Source: Oscillospiraceae bacterium (GTDB lineage: Bacteria; Bacillota; Clostridia; Oscillospirales; Acutalibacteraceae). Taken from it: a stretch of 64,000 nt of DNA. The stretch lies in contig CAJTCU010000012.1 of assembly GCA_910574935.1 (NCBI GenBank), positions 1 through 64,000 on the forward strand, written 5' to 3'. The notes under the pieces were generated by a model. It had not been told where the DNA came from and did no database searches. It was given only the letters and a program-made list of their open reading frames with translations. Shown here piece by piece: positions 24,263 to 32,161 of the stretch. Position 1 is the stretch's first letter, and each line of letters starts with the position of its first letter. The translations under genes and the position numbers were made by a program.

Positions 24263-25234
24263 TCAGTTCTGCTCGTGAAGGTTCACGGCCAGCAGGTCAT
24301 AGTTTTCAAAGGTCTGGGCCGTAACCGTTAAATACGGGGCCCGCTCCAGGTAAAGCACCTGGTTTTGAGAGCCCTCCACCTCCAGGGCAAAAAGGCGCTC
24401 CTTTAGCTGCTGGTACTCCTCCAGGCTGCCCAGCACCCGCGCCTCCCGGGGGGCCATGGGCAGCATTTGCGAATAGTCCACCGCGCCGTTTTCTCCCGCG
24501 TAGCCGGGGTAAAGCGAGTCGTCCATCACCAGGGAGTAGGAGTAGCACTCCAGGGGGGTGTCCTGGTCCATCCGGGGGTAGGAAAGCGTCTCATACAGGC
24601 TTACAGAGAGCAGGCACAGGTCGTGGCGCTGCATGCCCGTATTGCCCCCAAAAAGGCCGGTGTGGCGGAAGAAGCCGTACCCCCCCACAGCGGCGGCGGC
24701 CTCTTGGGCCCAGGGGGCAATGTCAGGGGAGACCGCTTCGGGCGGGTACCAGCCGTCCCGGCCCGTGGCCAGCAGGTAGCGGTGGAGCAGCACGGCCATT
24801 GCCTCAAAGCTCATGCCCCGGCTGGGGGCAAAGCAGCCGTCGCCCTGGCCCTGCACCAGACCCAGGTCCTTGGCCCAGGCGGCGTAGGGGGCATAGTAGC
24901 TGCCGGGGGCCACGTCCGGGTAGCCGGTGGGCTGCCCCTGAAAGGCCCCTGCCAGGTCCACGCCCTCCAGGGTTTCGTGGACCCGCCCCAGCAGGGTAAC
25001 AGCCTGGGCCCGGGTAACGCCCTGCCCAGGGGAAAAGGTGGTGGCCGTGGTGCCCCGCATCAGGCCCAGTTCCAGGGCCTTGCGGTAGAAGTTCCTCTCG
25101 CCCTCCTCCACGGGCGTCAGGTCCGTAAAGGGCAGCTCCGGTTCATCCTGGGCGGCGGCGGGCAGCGCCAGGGCAGAACCCATCAACAGGCAAAGGGCCA
25201 GCACCAGGGCCAGCCAGCGGGTGTTTTTTTTCAT
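24263..25234 (-). CDS. S-layer homology (SLH) domain exported protein, C-terminus possibly truncated
   Basis: A 323-residue secreted protein likely held at the cell wall by SLH domains. The signal peptide spans about residues 1-28. SLH-like repeats follow: FTDLTP...YRKALELGLMRG...FSPGQGVTRAQAV (about 35-90), YPDVAPGSYYAPYAAWAKDLGLV...MSFEAMAV (about 108-160), and a weaker third near SPDIAPWAQEAAA. The rest is unassigned. ATG 25234 follows AAGGAGG. The annotated stop is TGA, and an open, protein-like stretch of 67 codons continues in the same frame behind it, so the natural product may be about 390 residues. Confidence 0.78.
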   Translation of the reverse strand: MKKNTRWLALVLALCLLMGSALALPAAAQDEPELPFTDLTPVEEGERNFYRKALELGLMRGTTATTFSPGQGVTRAQAVTLLGRVHETLEGVDLAGAFQGQPTGYPDVAPGSYYAPYAAWAKDLGLVQGQGDGCFAPSRGMSFEAMAVLLHRYLLATGRDGWYPPEAVSPDIAPWAQEAAAAVGGYGFFRHTGLFGGNTGMQRHDLCLLSVSLYETLSYPRMDQDTPLECYSYSLVMDDSLYPGYAGENGAVDYSQMLPMAPREARVLGSLEEYQQLKERLFALEVEGSQNQVLYLERAPYLTVTAQTFENYDLLAVNLHEQN

Positions 25235-25479
25235 GTTGCACAACCTCCTTGATAGGGTATTCAAGAATATTATACAACCATACAGAAATATTGTCAAGTT
25301 TTGGAGAGAGCCAGGGGGGTACCCTACCGCGCATTTTATTTGCTTCCTGGCCAGGGGGCTTTTTCGGGGGCGGGCAGCGTGGGCTCTTCCCGGGAGCCGG
25401 TTCTTCCACGGAGCAGAGGGGACCATATTAGTCCCTGCATCAAGCTGGGGAAAGGGGCGCTCCCCAAAAAGCGGAGGGG

Positions 25480-25680
25480 TTATTTATTCCGTCCCATGCG
25501 GCCCAGCAGAGAGGTGATAAGGGCAATGACTCCGATCACCACAAAGATGCCCAGCATGCCGCTGACCATAATTTCCAGGGCCTTTTGAACCGCCGGAGAA
25601 GTCCCCCAAGAAACGAATACCGCAGTGGGCCCATCCGCCCCGCCAATGATACCGACGCTGCTTAAGAGATGGCATATCAT
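25480..25680 (-). CDS. mini-OadB-like membrane protein
   Basis: A 66-residue protein whose first 30 residues carry GIIGGADGPTAVFVS, nearly the same as GIIGAADGPTSILVS in the full OadB-type protein encoded upstream; that motif holds the essential Asp of the sodium channel in OadB. One further hydrophobic helix (about 36-58) and a basic tail RMGRNK follow. It does not look like the tail of a broken gene: ATG 25680 has AAAAGGAG ten bases upstream, and AT-rich promoter-like sequence lies before it. Function unknown; it could be a small accessory or regulatory subunit of the decarboxylase pump. In-frame TTG codons just upstream are alternative starts. Confidence 0.65.
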   Translation of the reverse strand: MICHLLSSVGIIGGADGPTAVFVSWGTSPAVQKALEIMVSGMLGIFVVIGVIALITSLLGRMGRNK

Positions 25681-25910
25681 AAACAACAAGCTCCTTTTAA
25701 TAATCTTTTAATGGTGTTTTAATGATTATAAATGTTTCATTTTAGGTTGTTATATAAAATGTTGTATAATTCTAGGAGTGATATTATCCAGGAAACGTGT
25801 AGCGTGTGCCGGTGTGTACTGGTACATACCTATAGCTATAACAATATACATTTTGTACACGACTTTATAAAATACCCACACACACCACCACACAGTACAC
25901 AGCAACGGCA

Positions 25911-26350
25911 GCGCAAGCGCTGCACTACCGTCGCGGAGGCGTTCGCTCGGGCTCACTTGCCGCCGATAACTTCTAGCCGAGCCAGCGCGTTTCTCTGGGG
26001 GCTTCCGGGGGGCAAGTGCTTGCGTTGGGGGCTGGCTGGGGGGACAGGGGGTGGGGCCCGTATTGGCTAGAGCAAATAATAAGGAAGGGGTCGCGCGCCG
26101 GAAGCGGGTAGAAGAACGTGCTGGCTGGGCTGGCGGTTAGCACTGGCGAGTGAGCTGGAGCGAACGCCTCCGCGACTAATGGTCCAGCGCTTGCGCTGGG
26201 GGGCCCGTATTGGCTAGAGCAAATAATAAGGAAGGGGTCGCGCGCCGGAAGCGGGTAGAAGAACGTGCTGGCTCGGCTAATGGTTAGCACTGGAGAGTGA
26301 GCCGGAGCGAACGCCTCCGCGACTAATGGTCCAGCGCTTGCGCTGGGGGC
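25911..26350. repeat. interspersed palindromic repeat, family A, locus 2
   Basis: The left end GCAGCGCAAGCGCTGC, TCGCGGAGGCGTTCGCTC and GGCTCACTTGC is an inverted copy of the right-hand module (GAGTGAGC, GGAGCGAACGCCTCCGCG, ACTAATGGTCCAGCG, CTTGCGCTGGGGG). Between them lies AGCCAGCGCG-TTTCTCTGGGGGCTTCCG, also found twice at the 4-kb locus. The right-hand end stops three bases before the oadB stop codon. The rest of the spacer (25690-25910) is AT-rich and probably holds the promoter of the mini-OadB gene. A long open frame across the repeat is a by-product of its period. Confidence 0.75.
26053..26346. repeat. 147-bp tandem direct repeat, two copies
   Basis: 26053-26199 and 26200-26346 are the same length with only a handful of mismatches (for example CTGGCTGGGCTGGCGG versus CTGGCTCGGCTAATGG). 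Each runs from GGGGCCCGTATTGGCTAG through TCGCGCGCCGGAAGCGG to the palindrome CCAGCGCTTGCGCTGG. Confidence 0.9.
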
Positions 26351-27477
26351 TACATGAAGAAGCCTAGGACTATGCCGCCTGCTACTGCGGAGGCGATTTG
26401 GCCGGATACATTGGCCCCTACCGCGTGCATCAGCAGGTGGTTCTGGTTGTCCTCTGCAATGCCCATCTTCTCCACCACCCGGGCGGACATGGGAAAGGCT
26501 GAAATGCCCGCCGCGCCAATCATGGGGTTCATCTTGTTCTTGGTAAATAGGTTCAGCAGCTTGGCAAACAACACCCCGCCAATGGTGTCGAAGATAAAGG
26601 CAAATAGGCCAAGGGCCATAATCATCAGGGTCTCTATCGTAACAAAGCGCTCTGCCCGCATGGAAAAGGAAATGGTAATGCCCAGCAGCAGGGTGACCAG
26701 GTTTGCCAGGTCGTTTTGGGCTGTCTCGGAAAGCCGGTTTAGCACCCCGCACTCGCGGATGAGATTGCCAAACATCAAAAACCCGACCAGCGACACCGAG
26801 GCCGGGGCCACCAGCCCGGCCACAAAGGTGACCAGAATGGGAAACAGAATGCGGGTGGTCTTGCTTACCGCGCCGGGGTGGTAGTCCATGCGGATGCAGC
26901 GCTCTTTTTTGGTGGTTACCAGCTTGATGGCCAGGGGCTGGATGATGGGCACCAGGGCCATGTAAGAATAGGCCGCCACGGCAATGGCCCCAATGTAAGA
27001 GGACTTTAGCACCTGGCTGACCAGAATGGAGGTGGGGCCGTCTGCCGCACCAATGATGCCGATGGAGGCCGCGTCTCGAATGTCAAAGCCAAGCACAGCC
27101 GCCAGCACAATGGTGAGGAAAATGCCAAACTGGGCCGCTGCCCCAAAGAGGAACATCTTGGGGTTTGAGAGCAGGGGGCCGAAGTCGATCATGGCCCCAA
27201 TGCCAATGAACAGCAGCAGGGGAAAGGCCTCGGAGGCCTCGATGCCGGTTTCGAACAGCCACTGGATAATGCCCCTGGTCTCGCCCACGCCCTGCATGGT
27301 CTGGTTCAGTACGCCGGAAAAGGGCAGGTTTACCAAAATGGCCCCAAAGCCCATGGGCAGCAGCAGGGCGGGCTCGTAGTCCTTCTGAATGGCCAGCCAA
27401 ATGAGCGCGGCCCCCACCAGGTACATCACCACCTGCCGCCACGTAATGGCCAGCAGGCCTTCCCACAAAAATTCCAT
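26350..27477 (-). CDS. oadB: OadB-type sodium-translocating decarboxylase beta subunit
   Basis: A 375-residue integral membrane protein with about ten hydrophobic segments, the sodium-pumping beta subunit of oxaloacetate, methylmalonyl-CoA or glutaconyl-CoA decarboxylases. It couples decarboxylation of carboxybiotin to Na+ export. The key motif GIIGAADGPTSI lies near residue 140; GFLMFGNLIRECGVLNRL and the C-terminal NHLLMHAVGANVSGQ are family typical. ATG 27477 follows AGAGAGGAAG. Alpha, gamma/delta and biotin-carrier subunits are not in the window, so the acyl substrate is open. Expression seems controlled by a terminator-containing leader. Confidence 0.9.
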   Translation of the reverse strand: MEFLWEGLLAITWRQVVMYLVGAALIWLAIQKDYEPALLLPMGFGAILVNLPFSGVLNQTMQGVGETRGIIQWLFETGIEASEAFPLLLFIGIGAMIDFGPLLSNPKMFLFGAAAQFGIFLTIVLAAVLGFDIRDAASIGIIGAADGPTSILVSQVLKSSYIGAIAVAAYSYMALVPIIQPLAIKLVTTKKERCIRMDYHPGAVSKTTRILFPILVTFVAGLVAPASVSLVGFLMFGNLIRECGVLNRLSETAQNDLANLVTLLLGITISFSMRAERFVTIETLMIMALGLFAFIFDTIGGVLFAKLLNLFTKNKMNPMIGAAGISAFPMSARVVEKMGIAEDNQNHLLMHAVGANVSGQIASAVAGGIVLGFFM

Positions 27478-27690
27478 TGGTTCTACTTCCTCTCTCTTTT
27501 TTGGTTAGTCTGCCCGAAAAAAGGGCTGTGTATACAAAACAGACCTGTGGGCGGGCGGTCCATCTAGGAATACCACGCGCCACAGGTCTGGTCGTTTCAA
27601 GCTAACCCAGAACCAGAGGCCCCCCGGCCGCCGGTCCATGATTGTTGAGATAGCTGCAAGGATACGCCCTGCCGACTACTCCCCTATTGC
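27478..27690 (-). ncRNA. putative riboswitch leader of oadB (yybP-ykoY-like start)
   Basis: From a consensus promoter the minus-strand transcript would begin near 27690 and run about 210 bases before the oadB ATG. Near its 5' end it carries AATAGGGGAGTAG, close to the AAAGGGGAGUAG core of the manganese-sensing yybP-ykoY class, followed by CTCAACAATCATGG reminiscent of the second conserved strand. A strong intrinsic terminator with competing upstream sequence (CCTCTGGTTCTGGG) follows. The class assignment is tentative; a different ion-sensing element is possible. Confidence 0.55.
27531..27590 (-). terminator. terminator inside the oadB leader
   Basis: Minus strand CAGACCTGTGGC and GCCCACAGGTCTG pair perfectly over about 12 bp, and TTTTGTATA follows. 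It lies 54 bases before the oadB start codon, so transcription must read through for oadB to be made. Confidence 0.85.
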
Positions 27691-27697
27691 AACTTTA

Positions 27698-27726
27698 ATT
27701 ATAGCAGATATGGAAGATTTTGTCAA
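27698..27726 (-). promoter_or_regulatory. consensus promoter of oadB
   Basis: On the minus strand TTGACA (27721-27726) and TATAAT (27698-27703) are both perfect and 17 bases apart. Confidence 0.9.
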
Positions 27727-27896
27727 GAGCTTTTCGGATTTTGGGAGGGTTTTATGACGGTATTTTGGCCGCAGGCGGCTTAGGGGCGGGTCTTGCCGGG
27801 GCTTGTCTGCCGCCCGCTGAAACGGCGAACCTTTTTCTGGGTTTCTCTCCGGCTCCTTGCCGCGAAACGCCTGGGGGTTCGGCGCTTCTTCCGCCG

Positions 27897-28148
27897 CTAC
27901 TCCTTCTCCCAGCGCCCCGCTGGGCAGCGCTGGGCCTTTTTGGCGGCGCGCACCTCCACAAAGCAGCCGCACAGGGCGCACATGCCGTTTTGCAGGCTTT
28001 GGCAGGTTTTGCACAGGGCCAGCCGCTGGGCGTACAGGGCCTGGGAGGCCTTTTGCTCCTGGGGCAGGTGGTCTATGTATTCATAGATGGAGGCAAAATA
28101 GGCCCCGTCCAGGTCCCGCAGCAGGCAGCGCTTGCAGGCGCGGCTCAC
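27897..28148 (-). CDS. DUF6171-like small cysteine-rich protein
   Basis: An 83-residue protein with two cysteine groups: [10 protein letters not shown] at residues 5-14 and CKTCQSL...[13 protein letters not shown] around 46-68, likely a metal (zinc or iron-sulfur) site. The layout and the DLD box fit DUF6171, a small family of unknown role in gut Clostridia. It starts with GTG, whose last two bases overlap the TGA stop of the arabinofuranosidase gene, so translation is coupled and no separate ribosome site is needed. A regulatory or metal-handling role is conjecture. Confidence 0.65.
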   Translation of the reverse strand: MSRACKRCLLRDLDGAYFASIYEYIDHLPQEQKASQALYAQRLALCKTCQSLQNGMCALCGCFVEVRAAKKAQRCPAGRWEKE

Positions 28149-29602
28149 TTTAGGGTGATCTCCGCCACGGAGCAGGCGGGCAGGGTAAAGCGCACCGCGT
28201 TCCCCTCTGTCTGGAAGCCGCTCATGGGGGCAATCTCCACCGCGTTCGGCCGGTCAAAGTCGTTGTAAGCGTCCATGCTTCCGCTAAGCAGCCTGCCGGT
28301 CACCTCTTGGGGCGTTTTTGCCAGCAGCTCTACCGGGCAGGGCTCTGTGGCGTTCAGGTTGGCCACGGTAACGTGCACAGCGCCCTGGGCGTCCTGGGAG
28401 GCGGACACGCTTAGGTCCTGCACGCCCTCTACGGTTTCGGCTTCCACAAAGCACCCCAGCAGGGTGGCGTCCTGGTGGCTCTTGTACAGGTCGAACACGT
28501 GGTAGGTGGGGGTAAGCACCATTTTTTCCCCTTCGGTGAGAATCACGGCTTGCAGCACGTTGACCATTTGGGCAATATTGGCCATTACCACCCGGTCGCT
28601 GTGGCGGTTGAAGATATTCAGGGTCAGGGCGGCCACCATGGCGTCCCGCATGGTGTTCTGCTGGTAGAGGAACCCGGGGTTGGTGCCAGGCTCCACGTCA
28701 AACCAGGTGCCCCACTCGTCCACAATCAGGCCCACCTTGTGGCTGGGGTCGTGCCGGTCCATGATCTGGGCGTGCCGGGTCACCAGCTCGTCCATATACT
28801 GGGCTTTGCGCAGGGTGGCGTAGTACTCTGCCTGGGTAAACTGGGTGGCGCTTCCCTTGTGGTCCCAGCTGTCTCCGGGCACGGTGTAGTAGTGCAGGGA
28901 GAGGCCGTCTGCGTATTCTCCGGCAATCTCCATCACCTTGTCGGTCCAGTCATAGTCGCCGGAGTTGGGCCCGCAGGCAATCTTAAACACCCGGTTGTCC
29001 CCGTAGTTGCGCACATAGGTCTGGAAGCGGCGGTACAGGTCCGCGTAGTACTCGGGGCGCATATTGCCGCCGCAGCCCCAGTTTTCGTTGCCCACGCCAA
29101 AATATTTCACCTTCCAGGGCTCCTTTTGGCCGTTTTGCTCCCGCAGCTGGGCCATGGGGGACACGCCGCCAAAGGTCATGTACTCCATCCACTCGCTCAT
29201 TTCCTGCACCGTGCCGCTGCCCACATTGCCGTTGATGTAGGGCTCGCAGCCCACCTGGCGGCAGAACTCCAAAAACTCGTGGGTACCAAAGGAGTTGTCC
29301 TCCACCACGCCGCCCCAGTGGGTGTTAATCATCCGCTTGCGGTTCTCTTTGGGGCCAATGCCGTCTTTCCAGTGGTACTCGTCTGCAAAGCAGCCCCCGG
29401 GCCAGCGCAGCACAGGCAGTTTGATGTTTTTTAGGGCCTGTACCACGTCGGTGCGCATCCCGTTGACGTGGGGGATGGGGGAGTCTGTGCCGACAAAGAG
29501 GCCGTTATAGATGCAGCGGCCCAGGTGCTCGGAAAAGTTGCCGTAAATATTTTTGTTGATCTTGCTCTTTTTGTCCAGGGTGTTTACAATGATTTTTCTC
29601 AT
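28145..29602 (-). CDS. abfA: alpha-N-arabinofuranosidase, GH51
   Basis: A glycoside hydrolase (485 residues) that removes terminal L-arabinofuranose from arabinan or arabinoxylan oligosaccharides. There is no signal peptide, so it works on imported oligomers. GH51 landmarks: [13 protein letters not shown] near residue 20, [18 protein letters not shown] near 67, the acid/base Glu in [11 protein letters not shown] and the nucleophile Glu in VDEWGTWFD. Length matches intracellular GH51 enzymes. ATG 29602 follows AAAGGAACT. Transporter and arabinose genes are not adjacent. Confidence 0.92.
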   Translation of the reverse strand: MRKIIVNTLDKKSKINKNIYGNFSEHLGRCIYNGLFVGTDSPIPHVNGMRTDVVQALKNIKLPVLRWPGGCFADEYHWKDGIGPKENRKRMINTHWGGVVEDNSFGTHEFLEFCRQVGCEPYINGNVGSGTVQEMSEWMEYMTFGGVSPMAQLREQNGQKEPWKVKYFGVGNENWGCGGNMRPEYYADLYRRFQTYVRNYGDNRVFKIACGPNSGDYDWTDKVMEIAGEYADGLSLHYYTVPGDSWDHKGSATQFTQAEYYATLRKAQYMDELVTRHAQIMDRHDPSHKVGLIVDEWGTWFDVEPGTNPGFLYQQNTMRDAMVAALTLNIFNRHSDRVVMANIAQMVNVLQAVILTEGEKMVLTPTYHVFDLYKSHQDATLLGCFVEAETVEGVQDLSVSASQDAQGAVHVTVANLNATEPCPVELLAKTPQEVTGRLLSGSMDAYNDFDRPNAVEIAPMSGFQTEGNAVRFTLPACSVAEITLK

Positions 29603-29858
29603 GATAAAGTTCCTTTCGTTATAATATAGCTTTTCTAAGTGGGACAGATTGCGCGGGAGATTTGGCTTTGCCAAACCTTGGCCCCTTCCAGGGTCCAGGG
29701 CGAGAAGCCCTGGTAGGGCAGAGTCCCATCAAGTGCTTGCCGCGCGAGAAGGCCCCCGGCGGCTCTGGGGCTTTGCCCCCTGGACCCCACGGCCTTTGGA
29801 AAAGGCCGGCAAAACGTTTACGGTTCCGCTGCGGGGGCCGCTTTGCTTGCCGCGAGAA
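29603..29858. other. hairpin-rich spacer
   Basis: About 250 bases with several short inverted repeats: TTTGGCTTTGCCAAA, CCAGGGCGAGAAGCCCTGG, GGGGCTTTGCCCC and GGCCTTTGGAAAAGGCC. The phrase GGGGCTTTGCCCC-CTGGACC also occurs near 19855, so parts belong to dispersed elements. The promoter of abfA must lie near 29620-29660 on the minus strand, but no convincing boxes stand out. Confidence 0.45.
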
Positions 29859-31550
29859 TCACTCCGTTAAATGGGCCTGGGTCCAGTCAAAGGCGGCCTG
29901 GCAGACGTCCTTTACACAGCCTGGGTCTATGGGAGAGCGCATGCCCACCGCGTGGGCCAGCTCCACAAAGGTTTGGGTGCCGCCCCGCCGCACAAACTCC
30001 ATGTACTTTTTCCAGGCCTCGCCCCGGTCTTTCAGGGACAGGGCAAAGAATTGCAGGCTCATCACCTGGGCCAGGCAGTAGTCGATGTAATAGAAGGGGG
30101 TCTGGTAAATGTGAGTCTGCCGCTGCCAGCCCGCGCCCCGGCCATAGAAGGGCAGGTCCGCAAAGTCGATATAGGGGCGGTACAGCTTTTCCAGCCGGGC
30201 CCAGGTCTGGTTGCGCTCCTCCGGGGTCATTTCCGGGCGGCTGTAGACCTCGTGCTGGAAGTGGTCCACCAGGCAGCCGTATGGGATAAAGCTTAGGGCG
30301 TCCTCTGTGTGGGAGAGCTCATATTGATCGGTCATGGGCCCAAAGAACAGGTGGTGCCAGGGGGCGGTGAGGAACTCCATGCTCATAGAGTGGGTTTCGC
30401 AGCCCTCCATGCTGGGGAAGCGGTTGGCCGCTATCTCAATGGTACGGTCCGCCATGTAGTTGGCAAAGGCGTGGCCCGCCTCGTGGGTGAGCACGTCCAC
30501 ATCGCCCGAGGTGCCGTTAAAGTTCGAGAAGATAAAGGGATATTTGTAGTCTGGCAGGCTGGTGCAGTAGCCGCCGGGGGCCTTGCCCTCTTTGGCCAGC
30601 ACGTCGAAGAGCTCGTTGTCCATCATCAGGTCCATAAAGGCCCCGGTCTCTGGGGAGAGCTCGTGGTACATTTTTTGCCCAGCGGCCATAATTTCCTCCG
30701 GGGTGCCCTGGGGCTTGGCGGAGCCGCCCTTAAACTTGAGGGGGTCGTCGTAGAACTTGAAATCCTGGATGCCCAGGCGCTTTGCCTGGCGCTCCTTTAC
30801 CTTCACCACCAGGGGCACCAGGTCCTGCGCCACTTGCGAGCGGAAGCGCTCCAGGTCCTCTGGGGTATAGCAGTTGCGGCCCATGCGCAGAAAGCCCAGG
30901 GGCACGTAGTTTTCAAAGCCCAGCTGCCGGGCCTGCTGGGTGCGGTTTTTCACCAGCTGGTCATAAAGGCGGTCCAGCTCTGCCTGGTGCTGGTCAAAGA
31001 ACCGGCCCTCGGCCTCTGTGGCGGCCCTGCGCACAGCCCGGTCGGGGTCCTGCTTATAGGGGGCCAGCTGGGGAATGGTAAGGGTTTTGCCCATAAACTC
31101 CACTTGGGCGCTGGCGTACAGCTTCTGGTACTCGGTGGTCAGGCGGTTTTCCTCCTGCATGAGGGGGATAATTTCCGGGGAGAAGGACCGCAGCTCCATC
31201 TCAATGTTCACAAAGAGCAGCGCGCCCAGCGCCTGTTCCAGCTGGGCCCGGAAGGGGGACTGGAGCAGGGCCTGGTGAAAGGCCTGGGTTTTTTCAGAGA
31301 GAAGGGGGTACTGCTGGTCCAGAAAAGCCTGCTCTTCCTCGTAAAAAGCGTCCCGGGTGTCCACGGTGTTGCGAATGCCGCAGACAGAGGCCTGGGTGCT
31401 GAAATGGTCGGTAAGCTCCTCCATTTCCTTGTACAGGCGCAGCTGCTCTTGGGCGCTGGAAGCGGCCTTTAGCTGGGCGGTAAGGCGGTCCAGCTGGGAA
31501 AAGACAGCGGGCATGTCTGGGCGGGTATAGACTATTTCAGAAAATTTCAT
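29859..31550 (-). CDS. M3 family oligoendopeptidase (PepF-like)
   Basis: A cytoplasmic zinc metallopeptidase of 563 residues that cuts short peptides. The active site LTHEAGHAFANYM supplies the HExxH ligands, with the third ligand Glu further on in EGCETHSMSMEF. The N-terminal two thirds are helical, as in M3B enzymes. There is no signal sequence. ATG 31550 is preferred over an in-frame codon at 31571 because AAAGGAGCCC sits in front of it. No peptide transporter is adjacent; it is probably a single-gene unit. Confidence 0.88.
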   Translation of the reverse strand: MKFSEIVYTRPDMPAVFSQLDRLTAQLKAASSAQEQLRLYKEMEELTDHFSTQASVCGIRNTVDTRDAFYEEEQAFLDQQYPLLSEKTQAFHQALLQSPFRAQLEQALGALLFVNIEMELRSFSPEIIPLMQEENRLTTEYQKLYASAQVEFMGKTLTIPQLAPYKQDPDRAVRRAATEAEGRFFDQHQAELDRLYDQLVKNRTQQARQLGFENYVPLGFLRMGRNCYTPEDLERFRSQVAQDLVPLVVKVKERQAKRLGIQDFKFYDDPLKFKGGSAKPQGTPEEIMAAGQKMYHELSPETGAFMDLMMDNELFDVLAKEGKAPGGYCTSLPDYKYPFIFSNFNGTSGDVDVLTHEAGHAFANYMADRTIEIAANRFPSMEGCETHSMSMEFLTAPWHHLFFGPMTDQYELSHTEDALSFIPYGCLVDHFQHEVYSRPEMTPEERNQTWARLEKLYRPYIDFADLPFYGRGAGWQRQTHIYQTPFYYIDYCLAQVMSLQFFALSLKDRGEAWKKYMEFVRRGGTQTFVELAHAVGMRSPIDPGCVKDVCQAAFDWTQAHLTE

Positions 31551-31646
31551 AGAAGGGCTCCTTTGCGTCAAAAATCAGTACCTGTTCATAATACTACTTA
31601 CAGAAAGGACAGTCAAGGCGGACAGGAAGAAAATAACAAATAAAAT

Positions 31647-31733
31647 TCACGGGGCGTTCAGGAATTTTTCATATTTATAGGGTAATATATAAAACGTGGC
31701 AAGCAGAGCCACGATACGACTCTTTTTCATCAT
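31647..31733 (-). other. possible 28-residue peptide gene
   Basis: Minus strand ATGATGAAAAAG after GAGGAT opens a frame of 28 codons (M-M-K-K-S-R-I-V-A-L-L-A-T-F-Y) ending in TGA. It is hydrophobic with a basic start, like many small membrane peptides. However, the frame contains the hairpin CGTGGC/GCCACG followed by TTTTATATATT, which would act as a terminator within it. It may be a leader peptide or chance. Confidence 0.25.
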
Positions 31734-31819
31734 ATCCTCATTTTAACTCCTTACTTCCTCTTTTGGAGGCCGCTCCCGCTGGGGGCGGCTTTCCTCTTTT
31801 TGTGCCGGGGACCCCCCCC

Positions 31820-31848
31820 TTGACAACCGCGGCGCGGCGGGGTATAAT
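31820..31848 (+). promoter_or_regulatory. promoter of the FMN riboswitch-ribU unit
   Basis: TTGACA at 31820-31825 and TATAAT at 31843-31848, both perfect, 17 bases apart, placed just before the riboswitch. Confidence 0.92.
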
Positions 31849-31863
31849 AGTGGCTGCAAATGG

Positions 31864-31990
31864 TCTTCGGGGCAAGGTGAAACTCCTGGCCGGCAGTAAA
31901 AGTCTGCGAACAAAGAGGGGCGCGGTTTGCCCCCCCTTTGCCGAACCGGTGGAACTCCGGTACCGACGGTACAGTCCGGATGAGAGAAGA
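31864..31990 (+). ncRNA. FMN riboswitch (RFN element)
   Basis: The conserved RFN blocks are present in order: TCTTCGGGGCAAGGTGAAA, ACCGGCAGTAAA-type block (GGCCGGCAGTAAAAG), GTCTGCGAAC-like strand, GAACCGGTGGAACTCCGG, ACCGACGGTACAGTCCGGATG and the closing GAGAGAAGA that pairs with the first. FMN binding should favour the terminator downstream and shut off ribU. Confidence 0.95.
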
Positions 31991-32057
31991 CCGCGCCAGG
32001 CTGGCCCCCGGTTTATGGACACGGCGGCTTCTGGCGCTGGTTTCCGCTGGAAATTTT

Positions 32058-32094
32058 CCCCCGAACGCACAGGGCTGCGCTCGGGGGTTTTTTT
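32058..32094 (+). terminator. riboswitch-controlled terminator
   Basis: CCCCCGAACGCA and TGCGCTCGGGGG pair around AGGGC-like loop bases and are followed by seven T, 68 bases before the ribU start. It is the expression platform of the FMN riboswitch. Confidence 0.88.
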
Positions 32095-32161
32095 GCGGAA
32101 AAAGGCTTTTTGGGCAAACTCAAGGACCCTTTGCGAATTTTATAAAGGGATGTGTTTTTCC

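Noticed and set aside
25973-26752. Long minus-strand frame with a repeating 49-residue peptide
   Set aside because: It overlaps oadB in another frame and its repeats are a direct result of the 147-bp tandem repeat; no ribosome site or plausible domain.
30309-31472. Long plus-strand frame antisense to the oligoendopeptidase
   Set aside because: Shadow of the GC-rich HExxH peptidase gene; low-complexity Gly/His/Leu composition.
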